This document shows, piece after piece, positions 36,329-45,156 of a DNA stretch of 64,000 bases. The translations under genes and the position numbers were made by a program. The notes under the pieces were generated by a model. That model did no database searches. It was not told where the DNA came from and saw only the letters and a list, made by a program, of their open reading frames with translations. Location: positions 3,287 through 67,286 of the forward strand of contig CAJUHL010000003.1 in NCBI GenBank assembly GCA_910586425.1, given 5' to 3'. The stretch is from an uncultured Bacilli bacterium. GTDB lineage: Bacteria; Bacillota_I; Bacilli_A; RF39; UBA660. The first letter of the stretch is position 1, and each line of letters starts with the position of its first letter.

Positions 36329-37618
36329 TTATTTTTGTTTTGGTTTAATAACTTCTAAACCACCCATATAAGGTTGTAAAACCTTTGGAATGATTACGCT
36401 ACCATCACTTTGATAACACTGTTCAAGTATGGCAATAAGAGACCGTGGACTCGCAATTACTGTATTGTTAAGTGTTGCCAAATATTGATTACCATTTTTA
36501 GTTTTCATTCGAATTCCTAATCTTCTTGCTTGAGCATCCCCTAAAGTTGAGCAAGAACCAACTTCAAAATATTTTTGTTGTCTTGGACTCCATGCTTCTA
36601 CATCACAAGATTTCACTTTTAAATCTGCCAAATCCCCACTACAACATTCTAATGTTCTAACCGATAATCCCATACTTCTAAAGAATTCTACTGTATAACT
36701 CCACATTTTATGATACCATTCCATAGCATCCTCTGGTTTACATAGAACTACCATTTCTTGTTTTTCAAATTGGTGAACTCTATATAATCCTCTTTCTTCA
36801 AGACCATGTGCGCCTACTTCTTTTCTAAAACAAGGCGAATAAGAAGTCAAAGCAATCGGTAAGTCTTTTTCATCAATCATTTGTCCTTTAAACTTACTAA
36901 TCATACTATGTTCACTGGTACCAATTAAATATAAATCTTCTCCTTCAATTTTGTACATCATGGCGTCCATTTCTGCAAAAGACATAACCCCAGTTACCAC
37001 ATCACTACGAATCATAAATGGTGGTATAGCATATGTAAATCCTTTGTTAATCATGAAATCTCTGGCATATGCAATTGTTGCTTCATGTAATCGTGCAATA
37101 TCTCCTACTAAATAATAAAAACCATTCCCACTTGTTCTTCCTGCACTATCCTTATCAAGACCACCTAATGCTTCGCAAATATCTGCATGATATGGTATTT
37201 CATAGTCTCTTACAAATGGCTCTCCAAATTTCTCGATTTCTACATTTTCACTATCATCTTTTCCAATAGGGACACTTTCATCAATGATATTTGGAATGAA
37301 CATCATTTTACTTTTTAAGTTTTCAGATAATTCACTTTCTTCTTTTTCAATGTTTTCTAATTGATTGTTAATTTCTACAACTCTTTGCTTTTTTGCATTT
37401 GCTTCTTCAACTTTCTTATCTCTAAACAAAACACCAATTTCATCACTTGTTGCATTTCTTTCTTGTCTTAAATTGTCTCCTGCCATCTTTAACTCTCTAA
37501 TTTTTTGATCTAACTCAATTACCTCATCTACCAAAGGTAATTTCTCATCTTGAAATTTTTTCTTAATATTTTCCTTTACTAATTCTTTGTTTTCCCTCAA
37601 AAATTTAATATCTATCAT
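36329..37618 (-). CDS. serS: Seryl-tRNA synthetase
   Basis: Class II synthetase for tRNA(Ser), 429 residues. An N-terminal coiled-coil arm (about 28-105: LRQERNATSDEIGVLFR, NQLENIEKEESELSENLK) reaches for the tRNA long variable arm. Motif 2 is CFRKEVGAHGLEERGLYRVHQFEK (about 259-282), and the serine-site residues TSEHSM and CCSGDLA are present. Motif 3 lies around LNNTVIASPRSLIAILE. The start is ATG 37618 with AGAGGAATTGTT, which gives the canonical MIDIKFLREN. It is controlled by its own promoter and T-box. Confidence 0.98.
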   Translation of the reverse strand: MIDIKFLRENKELVKENIKKKFQDEKLPLVDEVIELDQKIRELKMAGDNLRQERNATSDEIGVLFRDKKVEEANAKKQRVVEINNQLENIEKEESELSENLKSKMMFIPNIIDESVPIGKDDSENVEIEKFGEPFVRDYEIPYHADICEALGGLDKDSAGRTSGNGFYYLVGDIARLHEATIAYARDFMINKGFTYAIPPFMIRSDVVTGVMSFAEMDAMMYKIEGEDLYLIGTSEHSMISKFKGQMIDEKDLPIALTSYSPCFRKEVGAHGLEERGLYRVHQFEKQEMVVLCKPEDAMEWYHKMWSYTVEFFRSMGLSVRTLECCSGDLADLKVKSCDVEAWSPRQQKYFEVGSCSTLGDAQARRLGIRMKTKNGNQYLATLNNTVIASPRSLIAILEQCYQSDGSVIIPKVLQPYMGGLEVIKPKQK

Positions 37619-37690
37619 AAACAATTCCTCTTTTCTATTTTCCAATCATACGCTATATTCGCTAATATTAGACTAACTTCTACTACCTTA

Positions 37691-37706
37691 CGTGGTATAA
37701 ACCACC
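37691..37706 (-). other. Small hairpin with a Shine-Dalgarno-like sequence in the serS leader
   Basis: Minus strand GGAGGTGGTTTATACCACG: GTGGT/ACCAC hairpin adjoining GGAGGT, about 75 nt before the serS ATG and just after the T-box terminator. GTG in it opens only a five-codon frame. Confidence 0.35.
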
Positions 37707-37716
37707 TCCAAAATAG

Positions 37717-37909
37717 AAAAAAGCTATTAGCATAGGAGCAAATAATTGCGGTACCATCCTACTAATAGCTTAATTCAAATAACGGCTTTCACCGGAAATG
37801 TTTTCATTTCTCTTAAGAGTAGATTCATTTATCTTTATGGTTCATTCGCATCCACCATGAACTTTCTTAACATAAATAACAAATTACTATTCTCTTTCAA
37901 CGATTTACA
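37717..37909 (-). promoter_or_regulatory. T-box riboswitch leader (serine) upstream of serS
   Basis: Minus-strand T-box AGGATGGTACCGCA at 37747-37760. The terminator is long: AAGCTATTAG (37762-37771) pairs with CTAATAGCTT (37721-37730), followed by TTTT. Stem I with an AGAGA-like motif lies near 37885-37895, and the apical GGTGGATGCGAA segment lies near 37848-37858. A UCU triplet near 37823 would fit serine as specifier; tentative. Confidence 0.9.
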
Positions 37910-37914
37910 AATTC

Positions 37915-37944
37915 ATTTTATCATACTCTATTTTTATCTGTCAA
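37915..37944 (-). promoter_or_regulatory. Promoter of the serS T-box transcript
   Basis: Minus-strand TTGACA (37939-37944), 18 nt, TAAAAT (37915-37920) preceded by TG. Confidence 0.75.
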
Positions 37945-37947
37945 ATA

Positions 37948-40554
37948 CTATTTTGCCTGATACCAATCATTTCCATATTCCATATCAACTTTTAATGGAA
38001 CATCCAAATCCAGTACATGCTCCATACATTCTGTTACAATCGCAATAACATTCTCTTTTTCCTCAATTACCACATCGAATACAAGCTCATCATGTACTTG
38101 TAAAATCATTTTAGATTGCAAATTAGCTTCTCTAAACTTCCGATCGATATCCACCATTGCTTTTTTAATGATATCCGCGCTCGTTCCTTGAATTGGCGTA
38201 TTTAAAGCAATTCGTTCCCCACTAGAACGAATGAGTTTATTCTTATTATTCAATTCAGGAATCATCCGCTTACGGTGCATCATCGTTCTTACATATCCAT
38301 CCTCATATGCTTTTAAAACTGTTTGATCCATATATTCTTTAATTCCAGGATAACTTTCAAAATAATTATCAATAAATTGTTTGGCTTCATATGGAGTAAT
38401 CCCTACATTTTCTGATAATCCATAACTACTAATCCCATAAATAATTCCAAAATTAACTGCTTTGGCAATCCGACGCATTTCCTTGGTTACTTGATTTTCC
38501 TCTACCTTAAATATATCTGCTGCCGTTTTGGTATGAACATCCACCTCTCTTTGAAACGTATCAATCAAAGAATCCACATGTGCCATATGTGCTAAAATAC
38601 GTAATTCAATTTGAGAATAATCCCCACTGATAATAATAGAATTGGGACTTGGAACAAAGGCCTTGCGAATTAATCTACCATATTCATAACGGATAGGAAT
38701 ATTTTGTAAATTGGGTTCAATTGATGACAACCTCCCTGTACGCGTCAAAGTTTGTGTAAAAATCGTATGAATTTTACCATCCGATAAAATGGTATTAATA
38801 AGTCCTTCTACATATGTAGTATATAGTTTGGTAAGCATTCGATATTCTATTATTTTATTGACAATAGGATGTGCATTTTGAATCTTATTGAGAATATCTA
38901 CAGAAGTAGAATATCCACTTTTATTCTTTTTACCATGTGGTAAATTCAATTTTTCAAATAAAATTTCACCGAGTTGCTTTGGAGAAGAAATATTAAATTC
39001 ACATCCCGCATCATTATAAATATCTTTTTCAACCAATTCAATTTTAATTTGAATCTCTTCTCCCATTTTTTTGAGTTCTTCTTGATCGATATGAACACCA
39101 TTGTATTCCATATCTGCAAGTACACGTGCCAAAGGTAATTCAATTTCAGAAAATAAGGAAAATAACTCTTCTTCTTTTAATTTTTGTTCAAATAGCTCTT
39201 TTGTCTTATAAATAAACTCTGCTTTTAAAATCGCATGGTAAGCTGTAATATCAGAATTTTCTTCTTCGTAAATTTCTTTTGTTTTTAACTTTTTAAATAC
39301 ATTTTCATAAAATGGAATTTCATAATGAAATTGATTGGCCAAATAAGCAATATCATCTTTGATATTATAATCGAGTAAATAAGCTGCAATCATAGTATCA
39401 AACTCTACATTTTTTAAAGAGATATTATGCCATTTTAAAGCTGTGTAGATTTTTTTATAATCATAAGTATACTGTATTAATTCTGCAATTTTATCAGGAT
39501 CCTGTTGAAATACTTCAAAAGGAATATAAAAAGATTGTTCTTCATTATAAATGGCAAGCCCCAAAATAGGTGCTGTATGATAATTAGTTCCTAATATTTC
39601 TAAATAACCTGCACTTGGTTTTTTCACATTTACCTCATCCATGTTTTGAATTGTTTGAAAGGTATGATTTGCTTGTATATGATGTGGCATTTCTTTTTCC
39701 TCTTTTTTCAAAAAAGAATAAAACTCTAATTCCTCATATAGCCGGTTCAATGCTTCATGATTTTTCGGTTTACACTTAACATCTTCCATACTAATTTCCA
39801 TAGGAACATCACGAACAATAGTAGCCAAATGATAACTCAAATAGGCATCTTCCTTACTACTTTCCAGCTTTTCTCTCATTTTTGGTGTAAAAGCATCTAA
39901 ATGGGCATATACCCCATCTAAAGTGCCATAATCCTGCAACATTTTTAAAGCTGTCTTTTCTCCAATACCACGTACGCCAGGTATATTATCTGAAGAATCT
40001 CCCATCAAAGCTTTTAAGTCAATAACATGAATGGGATCAATCCCATAAGCTTCCCGAAATGTTTTTTGATTATAACGAATATAATCTTTTTGTTTGAGCA
40101 GTTTGATATCCACATCCTTGCTAATAAGTTGTAATAAATCTTTATCACTACTCACAATGGTTCCAACGAAATTGGGATCTTGATCACAATAAGCAGCAAA
40201 GGTTCCTAAAATATCATCTGCTTCATAATTATCACACTCATAATAACGAATTCCCATATTGGTTAACATCTCTTTGGCTTTTGGAAATTGTACCTTCAGT
40301 TCATCAGGTGTCTGTCCTCTGCCACCTTTATAATTCTCATATTCTGCGTGACGAAATGTTTTTCCTTTATCAAAAGCAACAATCATATAAGTTGGTTTTT
40401 CTTCTAATATAATTTTATTCATCATGTTGGCAAATCCAAAAAGAGCATTGGTTGGAAAACCCTTACTATTGGTCATCATACCCCCATTGTATGCAGTTGC
40501 ATAATAACTCCGAAATAGTAAATTATTGCCATCCACTAATATTATTTTTTCCAT
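37948..40554 (-). CDS. polA: DNA polymerase I
   Basis: An 868-residue Pol I used in Okazaki-fragment processing and repair. Residues 1-290 form the 5'-3' nuclease (EADDILGTFA, SSDKDLLQL, GDSSDNIPGVRGIGEKTA). Residues about 310-470 are a degenerate 3'-5' exonuclease domain: the strand YLEILGTNYHTAP lacks the D-x-E pair, so proofreading is probably absent, as in Bacillus Pol I. The polymerase domain has motif A DYSQIELRILAHM, motif B RRIAKAVNFGIIYG and motif C QVHDELVFD. It has its own promoter; no neighbour is co-transcribed. Confidence 0.98.
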   Translation of the reverse strand: MEKIILVDGNNLLFRSYYATAYNGGMMTNSKGFPTNALFGFANMMNKIILEEKPTYMIVAFDKGKTFRHAEYENYKGGRGQTPDELKVQFPKAKEMLTNMGIRYYECDNYEADDILGTFAAYCDQDPNFVGTIVSSDKDLLQLISKDVDIKLLKQKDYIRYNQKTFREAYGIDPIHVIDLKALMGDSSDNIPGVRGIGEKTALKMLQDYGTLDGVYAHLDAFTPKMREKLESSKEDAYLSYHLATIVRDVPMEISMEDVKCKPKNHEALNRLYEELEFYSFLKKEEKEMPHHIQANHTFQTIQNMDEVNVKKPSAGYLEILGTNYHTAPILGLAIYNEEQSFYIPFEVFQQDPDKIAELIQYTYDYKKIYTALKWHNISLKNVEFDTMIAAYLLDYNIKDDIAYLANQFHYEIPFYENVFKKLKTKEIYEEENSDITAYHAILKAEFIYKTKELFEQKLKEEELFSLFSEIELPLARVLADMEYNGVHIDQEELKKMGEEIQIKIELVEKDIYNDAGCEFNISSPKQLGEILFEKLNLPHGKKNKSGYSTSVDILNKIQNAHPIVNKIIEYRMLTKLYTTYVEGLINTILSDGKIHTIFTQTLTRTGRLSSIEPNLQNIPIRYEYGRLIRKAFVPSPNSIIISGDYSQIELRILAHMAHVDSLIDTFQREVDVHTKTAADIFKVEENQVTKEMRRIAKAVNFGIIYGISSYGLSENVGITPYEAKQFIDNYFESYPGIKEYMDQTVLKAYEDGYVRTMMHRKRMIPELNNKNKLIRSSGERIALNTPIQGTSADIIKKAMVDIDRKFREANLQSKMILQVHDELVFDVVIEEKENVIAIVTECMEHVLDLDVPLKVDMEYGNDWYQAK

Positions 40555-40575
40555 TTTTCATACCTCATTTTTATT

Positions 40576-40604
40576 ATTATAACACGTAATTTCAATCAGA
40601 CCAA
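40576..40604 (-). promoter_or_regulatory. Promoter of polA
   Basis: Minus-strand TTGGTC (40599-40604), 17 nt, TATAAT (40576-40581) preceded by TG, an extended -10. Confidence 0.65.
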
Positions 40605-40791
40605 GACTATGACTCGTAAAACAATGGTATCATCTTGTTTTTCAATACAATTAAGAGATTATTTTTACTGAAACACATACAACCACATCATGTATTTAAG
40701 AATTTTTGTCCCAATGCATATTATTTTCTTCTCGTTTTACTAATAAAAACTCTAATCATAATTTTTTGTAAAAATTTTTCATCATGATAAC

Positions 40792-40818
40792 AAAAAGTAC
40801 CAACATCAGTTGGTACAA
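40792..40818 (-). terminator. Terminator of the ABC exporter operon
   Basis: Minus strand GTACCAAC / GTTGGTAC, 8 bp perfect with a 4-nt loop, then TTTTT. The rest of 40605-40791 shows no gene. Confidence 0.9.
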
Positions 40819-40854
40819 ATCCAATTTATATCTTGTTACATGTGGTAAACCAGT

Positions 40855-41562
40855 CTATCCCCATGGAATCTCGCTTGGTTTCATACGGGTTTCATTTTCT
40901 TTGATTTCTACAATTTTTCCACTATTCATACGAATAATACGATCTCCAATAAAAGCAATCCCTGGATTATGAGTCACAATAATCATGGTCGTACCCAATT
41001 TTTCATTGGCTTCTACCAAAGATTCTAATACAATCTTTCCCGTTTTTTCATCCAAAGCCCCTGTTGGCTCATCACAGAACATTACACTTGGATTTTTAGC
41101 AAGTGCTCTTGCGATAGAAACACGCTGTTGTTCCCCACCTGATAATTGATACATATACTTTTTCTTATGTTTGGTTAACCCAACTGTATCTAAAATAGCG
41201 TCAATATCAGTATTTGCCTTCCCCAAAGAGGCTCCTACCAATACATTTTCATATACATTCAAATGTTCCAATAAATTGTAGGTTTGAAAGATAAAACCTA
41301 GATTCTTTTTTCGAAAACGAGTCATTTTATAATCATGATATCTCGCAATATTTTTACCTTGATAAAAAATCTTACCTTTACTAATTTTATCTAGGCCTGA
41401 TACCACATTGAGTAATGTTGTTTTTCCACTTCCACTTGGACCTAAAATGACGACAATTTCACCCTTGCGGACAGATAAAGATACATCATTTAAAGCTTGA
41501 CTTCCTACTTTACCTAGTTGATAAGTTTTATATATATTTTGAATCTCAATTAAATTTTCCAT
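40855..41562 (-). CDS. ABC transporter ATPase (MacB/LolD type), second of two
   Basis: A 235-residue ATPase with Walker A GPSGSGKTTL (about 40-49), Q-loop FIFQTYNLLEHL, signature QLSGGEQQRVSIARAL, Walker B VMFCDEPTGALDEKTG and switch His VTHNP. It belongs to the 3.A.1.122/125 group that works with FtsX-like permeases. It is paralogous to the first ATPase of this operon (44141-44848), and both end in a tail of the form K-x-S-E-I/L-x-W. It starts 4 nt after the permease gene. The pair of ATPases may form a heterodimer on the single permease. Confidence 0.93.
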   Translation of the reverse strand: MENLIEIQNIYKTYQLGKVGSQALNDVSLSVRKGEIVVILGPSGSGKTTLLNVVSGLDKISKGKIFYQGKNIARYHDYKMTRFRKKNLGFIFQTYNLLEHLNVYENVLVGASLGKANTDIDAILDTVGLTKHKKKYMYQLSGGEQQRVSIARALAKNPSVMFCDEPTGALDEKTGKIVLESLVEANEKLGTTMIIVTHNPGIAFIGDRIIRMNSGKIVEIKENETRMKPSEIPWG

Positions 41563-41566
41563 ATCT

Positions 41567-44140
41567 CTACTCCCTCTTTAATGCCACCGCAAGCGGAACT
41601 TTATTTAATACACGTTTGGACATTCCAATCGCAACATAATAGGCAATCAGTAAGCCCACTAGTCCTAAAATCGCCATACTTGGTGAAATCGCAATTGGGA
41701 TGGTAATTTCAATATCACCTACAATTGCCGCAACAATTGCTTTTAAAATTGCAATCATAGCTGGAATGGATAATAAATATGCAATCATAATAAATGGTGT
41801 ATAAATATTTAAAACCATACTACTAATCTTACGATTTTGATATCCCATTACTTTAAGCAATGATATGGTTTTCTTATTTTCTTCTACTACAATATTCGCT
41901 ATGACAGAAATAATTACAAGTACCATAACAGACGCAAAGGCAATAATAATATAAATACTACCATTGAAACGATCCATTTGTTTTTCAATATTTTGTTTCA
42001 TATCGCTCATATTTAATATATAAGCAATTTTAGATGCCTCTTCTGCACTTAAATTTTTATAAGACTCGTACTTTTCTTCATTGGAATAAATAGTTGTATA
42101 AGCATTACTTCCAAACCCCAACTGCGTACCTAAAGCATCCCTGCTGACATAACCACTTTTCCCCATAAATTCTGAACTAAAGCCAGCAATCGTATAAGAA
42201 AGTTTCACAGTTTCATATTCAAAATAAAGGGTATCGCCAATCTCCAAATGATACAATTCTTTGGCATTTTCATTCACAATAATTGCTTCATCATCATCTA
42301 ATCTACTGATTAAATTATGTTCTTCTTGATCCAAAATGCGCAAGTATTTAGCTGTTGTGTCAAGCCCTGTCAATGAGAATTGAATTTCTTCATCTTCTTG
42401 TTTTTCGATTGGTTTGAGCTTGCCGTTTCGATCTTTGATTTCTTTCAAAGGAACACTCAAAGATAAGACATAATCAGATCCTTCATATTCACTAGAATCT
42501 TTATAATCGATTTGCCCCAACATAACCAAATATTGATAATCCATTCCAGAGAAACTCTCCTCTATCATATGTTGAAATAAGTTAGAACCAATTAAAACCA
42601 GTACAATCAGTAAACCTGTGCAGAAAGAAGTAATCGTCACGATGAATAATTTTCCCAAACTACGAAAAGCAAGCGAATACTTAAAACGATAATGGAAAGG
42701 AAAAAGCATATTAATCTTATTCACCATACGACTAAAAAAATTGACTTTAAGATTACTTCCTTCTTTTAGCAATGCAAGTGGTTTTTTACGTAGCATAATA
42801 AGCGCTATCAAGTAACTCAAAATGGAAAGACTAACCATAGGCGTCATGATGGATTTGATTAAGTAATCAAAATTCAATTGGTAGTTTTCCAAAGGAACTG
42901 TATAATAACTAAGTAAGATATTAGAAATTGGATAATGTGCAAAAACACCAATCAAATATCCTAAAATACCACCAATAATAGAGCCGACTACTGGATAAAC
43001 CAAATAACTTGCGGAAATTCCAAACCGATTGTAACCAAGTGATTTTAAAACACCAATTTGTAACCGTTCATCATCGATTCTTTTTTTCGTAATAATCACA
43101 ATGATTAAAACGGAAATAGCAAGCAATAAATATAAGAAACATTCTGCAAATAAACGATTGGATGCGAATTCCATTTGTAAAGCAGAAATTCTACCCAAGC
43201 GAGTAATTGTATTTACATCCATTACTACTTTTTCTTCGTCTAAAATCCGCATAACTGGGTCATTGGCATAAGTGGATTCTGTATTTTCTGTCTCTTCTGT
43301 TGGTACAGACACTTTGATTTCAAATTTTCGATTGGTAGGAAATTGATAATCTAATGCAATACTATTATCTTTTACCCCTATAATTTTTTCATATGCGACT
43401 TCATTGACAATTGCAATATTGTTATTGGTCTCATCAAAAATAGGCATACTAAAAGAGATTAAGGGATAAATATAATCAGATGCATATGCAAATCCAACAA
43501 TTTTATAGTCTTGACTTCCAATGGTATAAGTATCCCCTATTTTTAATTGATTCTGCTTTGCATATCCAGGTAAAATAACAATTTCATTTTCCTGTTGTGG
43601 AAACTTTCCTTCTATTAAATACATTTGATTGATTTTGTTATCTTCTTCATAAGGTAACACTTTTATTAATTTTTTGTCATCCGAAACGGTTTTAGAACGT
43701 TCCAATTCATATACAAATTGATATTTATCCTTTAAAGAATCTAATATTCTTGTTTTAATGACCATATCAACATCGTATTTTTCGAATATACCTTGAATGG
43801 TATAAAGCATTTTAATATCATAAATAGGATTTTCTAAATAGGAACGATATTGCGTTAATAAAATTCGCTCTTCTTCTGTGACATTTTGAAATTGATGTGC
43901 TAAAAAATAATCCAAATCATCCCTGCTTACATCTTTCGCATAATCTACCGTAATTCCAATACTCAAATCTTCAACATTTTGTTCATCCAAATATGAATAA
44001 TAACGTGTTTCCAAACGATCGATTGCTGTATTCATTCCCACATAAACAGCCATCGAAAGTGTAACCATAAAAATGATACCAGCCATTTGGATTTTCTTTT
44101 TTCGAAGACCTTTGATTGCATTTAGTAATAATAATCTCAC
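41567..44140 (-). CDS. FtsX/MacB-type ABC permease, large two-repeat form
   Basis: An 857-residue permease with an N-terminal membrane segment (IQMAGIIFMVTLSMAVYVGM, about 17-36) and an extracytoplasmic domain of about 290 residues. Three membrane segments follow (about 333-445), then another anchor at 494-518, a second extracytoplasmic domain (about 520-710) and three final segments (about 725-845). This is the two-FtsX-repeat form, so one chain can provide the whole channel. The family acts as mechanotransmission exporters or in lipoprotein and antimicrobial-peptide handling; the substrate is unknown. It abuts the first ATPase gene directly. Confidence 0.9.
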   Translation of the reverse strand: MRLLLLNAIKGLRKKKIQMAGIIFMVTLSMAVYVGMNTAIDRLETRYYSYLDEQNVEDLSIGITVDYAKDVSRDDLDYFLAHQFQNVTEEERILLTQYRSYLENPIYDIKMLYTIQGIFEKYDVDMVIKTRILDSLKDKYQFVYELERSKTVSDDKKLIKVLPYEEDNKINQMYLIEGKFPQQENEIVILPGYAKQNQLKIGDTYTIGSQDYKIVGFAYASDYIYPLISFSMPIFDETNNNIAIVNEVAYEKIIGVKDNSIALDYQFPTNRKFEIKVSVPTEETENTESTYANDPVMRILDEEKVVMDVNTITRLGRISALQMEFASNRLFAECFLYLLLAISVLIIVIITKKRIDDERLQIGVLKSLGYNRFGISASYLVYPVVGSIIGGILGYLIGVFAHYPISNILLSYYTVPLENYQLNFDYLIKSIMTPMVSLSILSYLIALIMLRKKPLALLKEGSNLKVNFFSRMVNKINMLFPFHYRFKYSLAFRSLGKLFIVTITSFCTGLLIVLVLIGSNLFQHMIEESFSGMDYQYLVMLGQIDYKDSSEYEGSDYVLSLSVPLKEIKDRNGKLKPIEKQEDEEIQFSLTGLDTTAKYLRILDQEEHNLISRLDDDEAIIVNENAKELYHLEIGDTLYFEYETVKLSYTIAGFSSEFMGKSGYVSRDALGTQLGFGSNAYTTIYSNEEKYESYKNLSAEEASKIAYILNMSDMKQNIEKQMDRFNGSIYIIIAFASVMVLVIISVIANIVVEENKKTISLLKVMGYQNRKISSMVLNIYTPFIMIAYLLSIPAMIAILKAIVAAIVGDIEITIPIAISPSMAILGLVGLLIAYYVAIGMSKRVLNKVPLAVALKRE

Positions 44141-44848
44141 TTACGCCCACCTCAATTCACTGGCTTTTTTCACAGTTTCATTTTTTGTAATTTCCATCAC
44201 TTTTCCACTATTCATACGAATGACAGTATGTGCCATATCAGCAATACTAGGATTATGGGTAACAACGATCATTGTCGTATGATATGCTTCATTCATATCT
44301 TGTAAAAGCTCTAGGACTTTTTTTCCTGTTTCCTCATCCAAAGCCCCTGTTGGCTCATCACAAAATAATACTTTTGGATTTTTCACCAAAGCACGAGCAA
44401 TCGCAACACGCTGCATTTGTCCACCAGACAATTGATATGGATACTTATGTGCATGATTTTCCAATCCAACTTGCTTGATTAGTTCCTTAACAGAAAGTGG
44501 ATGATGAGAAAGTTCTTTTCCAAGTTCAATATTTTCTTTGACAGTTAAACTTGGAATTAAGTTATAACTTTGGAATATGAAGCCCAAATTGTTTGCTCGA
44601 TATTCTGTTCGTTCTTTTTCATTCATCTGATCAATACGAACCCCATCAAATAAAATATGCCCTTTACTTGGAGAATCAATTCCAGAAAGCAAATTTAGCA
44701 TAGTAGATTTTCCACTTCCACTTGGGCCTAATACAACAATGATTTCCCCTTCTGTTAATTCTAAATTTATATTTTCTAATGCATGATAATCCGTATCATA
44801 GTTTTTATATGTCTTATAAATTTGTTCTAATTGGTATAAGTTTTTCAT
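44141..44848 (-). CDS. ABC transporter ATPase (MacB/LolD type), first of two
   Basis: A 235-residue ATPase with Walker A GPSGSGKSTM, Q-loop FIFQSYNLIPSL, signature QLSGGQMQRVAIARAL, Walker B VLFCDEPTGALDEETG and switch His VTHNP. It is the promoter-proximal gene of the three-gene exporter operon; GAGGAGGT precedes the ATG. It is clearly homologous to the third gene but not identical (different stretch after the signature helix). The tail KKASELRWA parallels MKPSEIPWG of the other ATPase. Confidence 0.93.
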   Translation of the reverse strand: MKNLYQLEQIYKTYKNYDTDYHALENINLELTEGEIIVVLGPSGSGKSTMLNLLSGIDSPSKGHILFDGVRIDQMNEKERTEYRANNLGFIFQSYNLIPSLTVKENIELGKELSHHPLSVKELIKQVGLENHAHKYPYQLSGGQMQRVAIARALVKNPKVLFCDEPTGALDEETGKKVLELLQDMNEAYHTTMIVVTHNPSIADMAHTVIRMNSGKVMEITKNETVKKASELRWA

Positions 44849-44877
44849 TTTTACCTCCTCTTAACTGTATGGTAGTC

Positions 44878-44897
44878 TGTAATAGAAAATGATTACA
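44878..44897. promoter_or_regulatory. Inverted repeat, possible operator of the ABC exporter
   Basis: TGTAAT, 8 nt, ATTACA: a perfect 6-bp dyad located between the -10 box and the ribosome site of the exporter operon, where a bound repressor would block elongation. No regulator gene is adjacent. Confidence 0.4.
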
Positions 44898-44910
44898 TTC
44901 CTATATTTCA

Positions 44911-44939
44911 AGTATACGCTAATTTAAAATAGAATACAA
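44911..44939 (-). promoter_or_regulatory. Promoter of the ABC exporter operon
   Basis: Minus-strand TTGTAT (44934-44939), 17 nt, TATACT (44911-44916). The remaining 44940-45130 holds no gene. Confidence 0.65.
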
Positions 44940-45130
44940 ATGTTATATTGGAAATATTAGAATAAATTTTGAGGATAAAATATAAAGTTAGTGAAACAAA
45001 AAAGACATTTTTAATAGAATTCCTTTCTAAATATTGATAATTCATAAAACTGATTGATTTTTATTACTTTCACAAATCTTTTAAACACAAGAAATTGTTA
45101 ATTACTTTCATATAAGAATATTTTTGACAT

Positions 45131-45156
45131 AAAAAGAGGAATAATCCCCTTTAAAA
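45131..45156 (-). terminator. Terminator after polC
   Basis: Minus strand AAAGGGGA / TCCTCTTT (two G-U pairs) with a short loop, then TTTTTATG. It overlaps the stop at 45151. Confidence 0.7.

Noticed and set aside
37948..40554. Loss of the proofreading residues in Pol I as a novelty
   Set aside because: A degenerate 3'-5' exonuclease domain is normal for DNA polymerase I of Bacilli.
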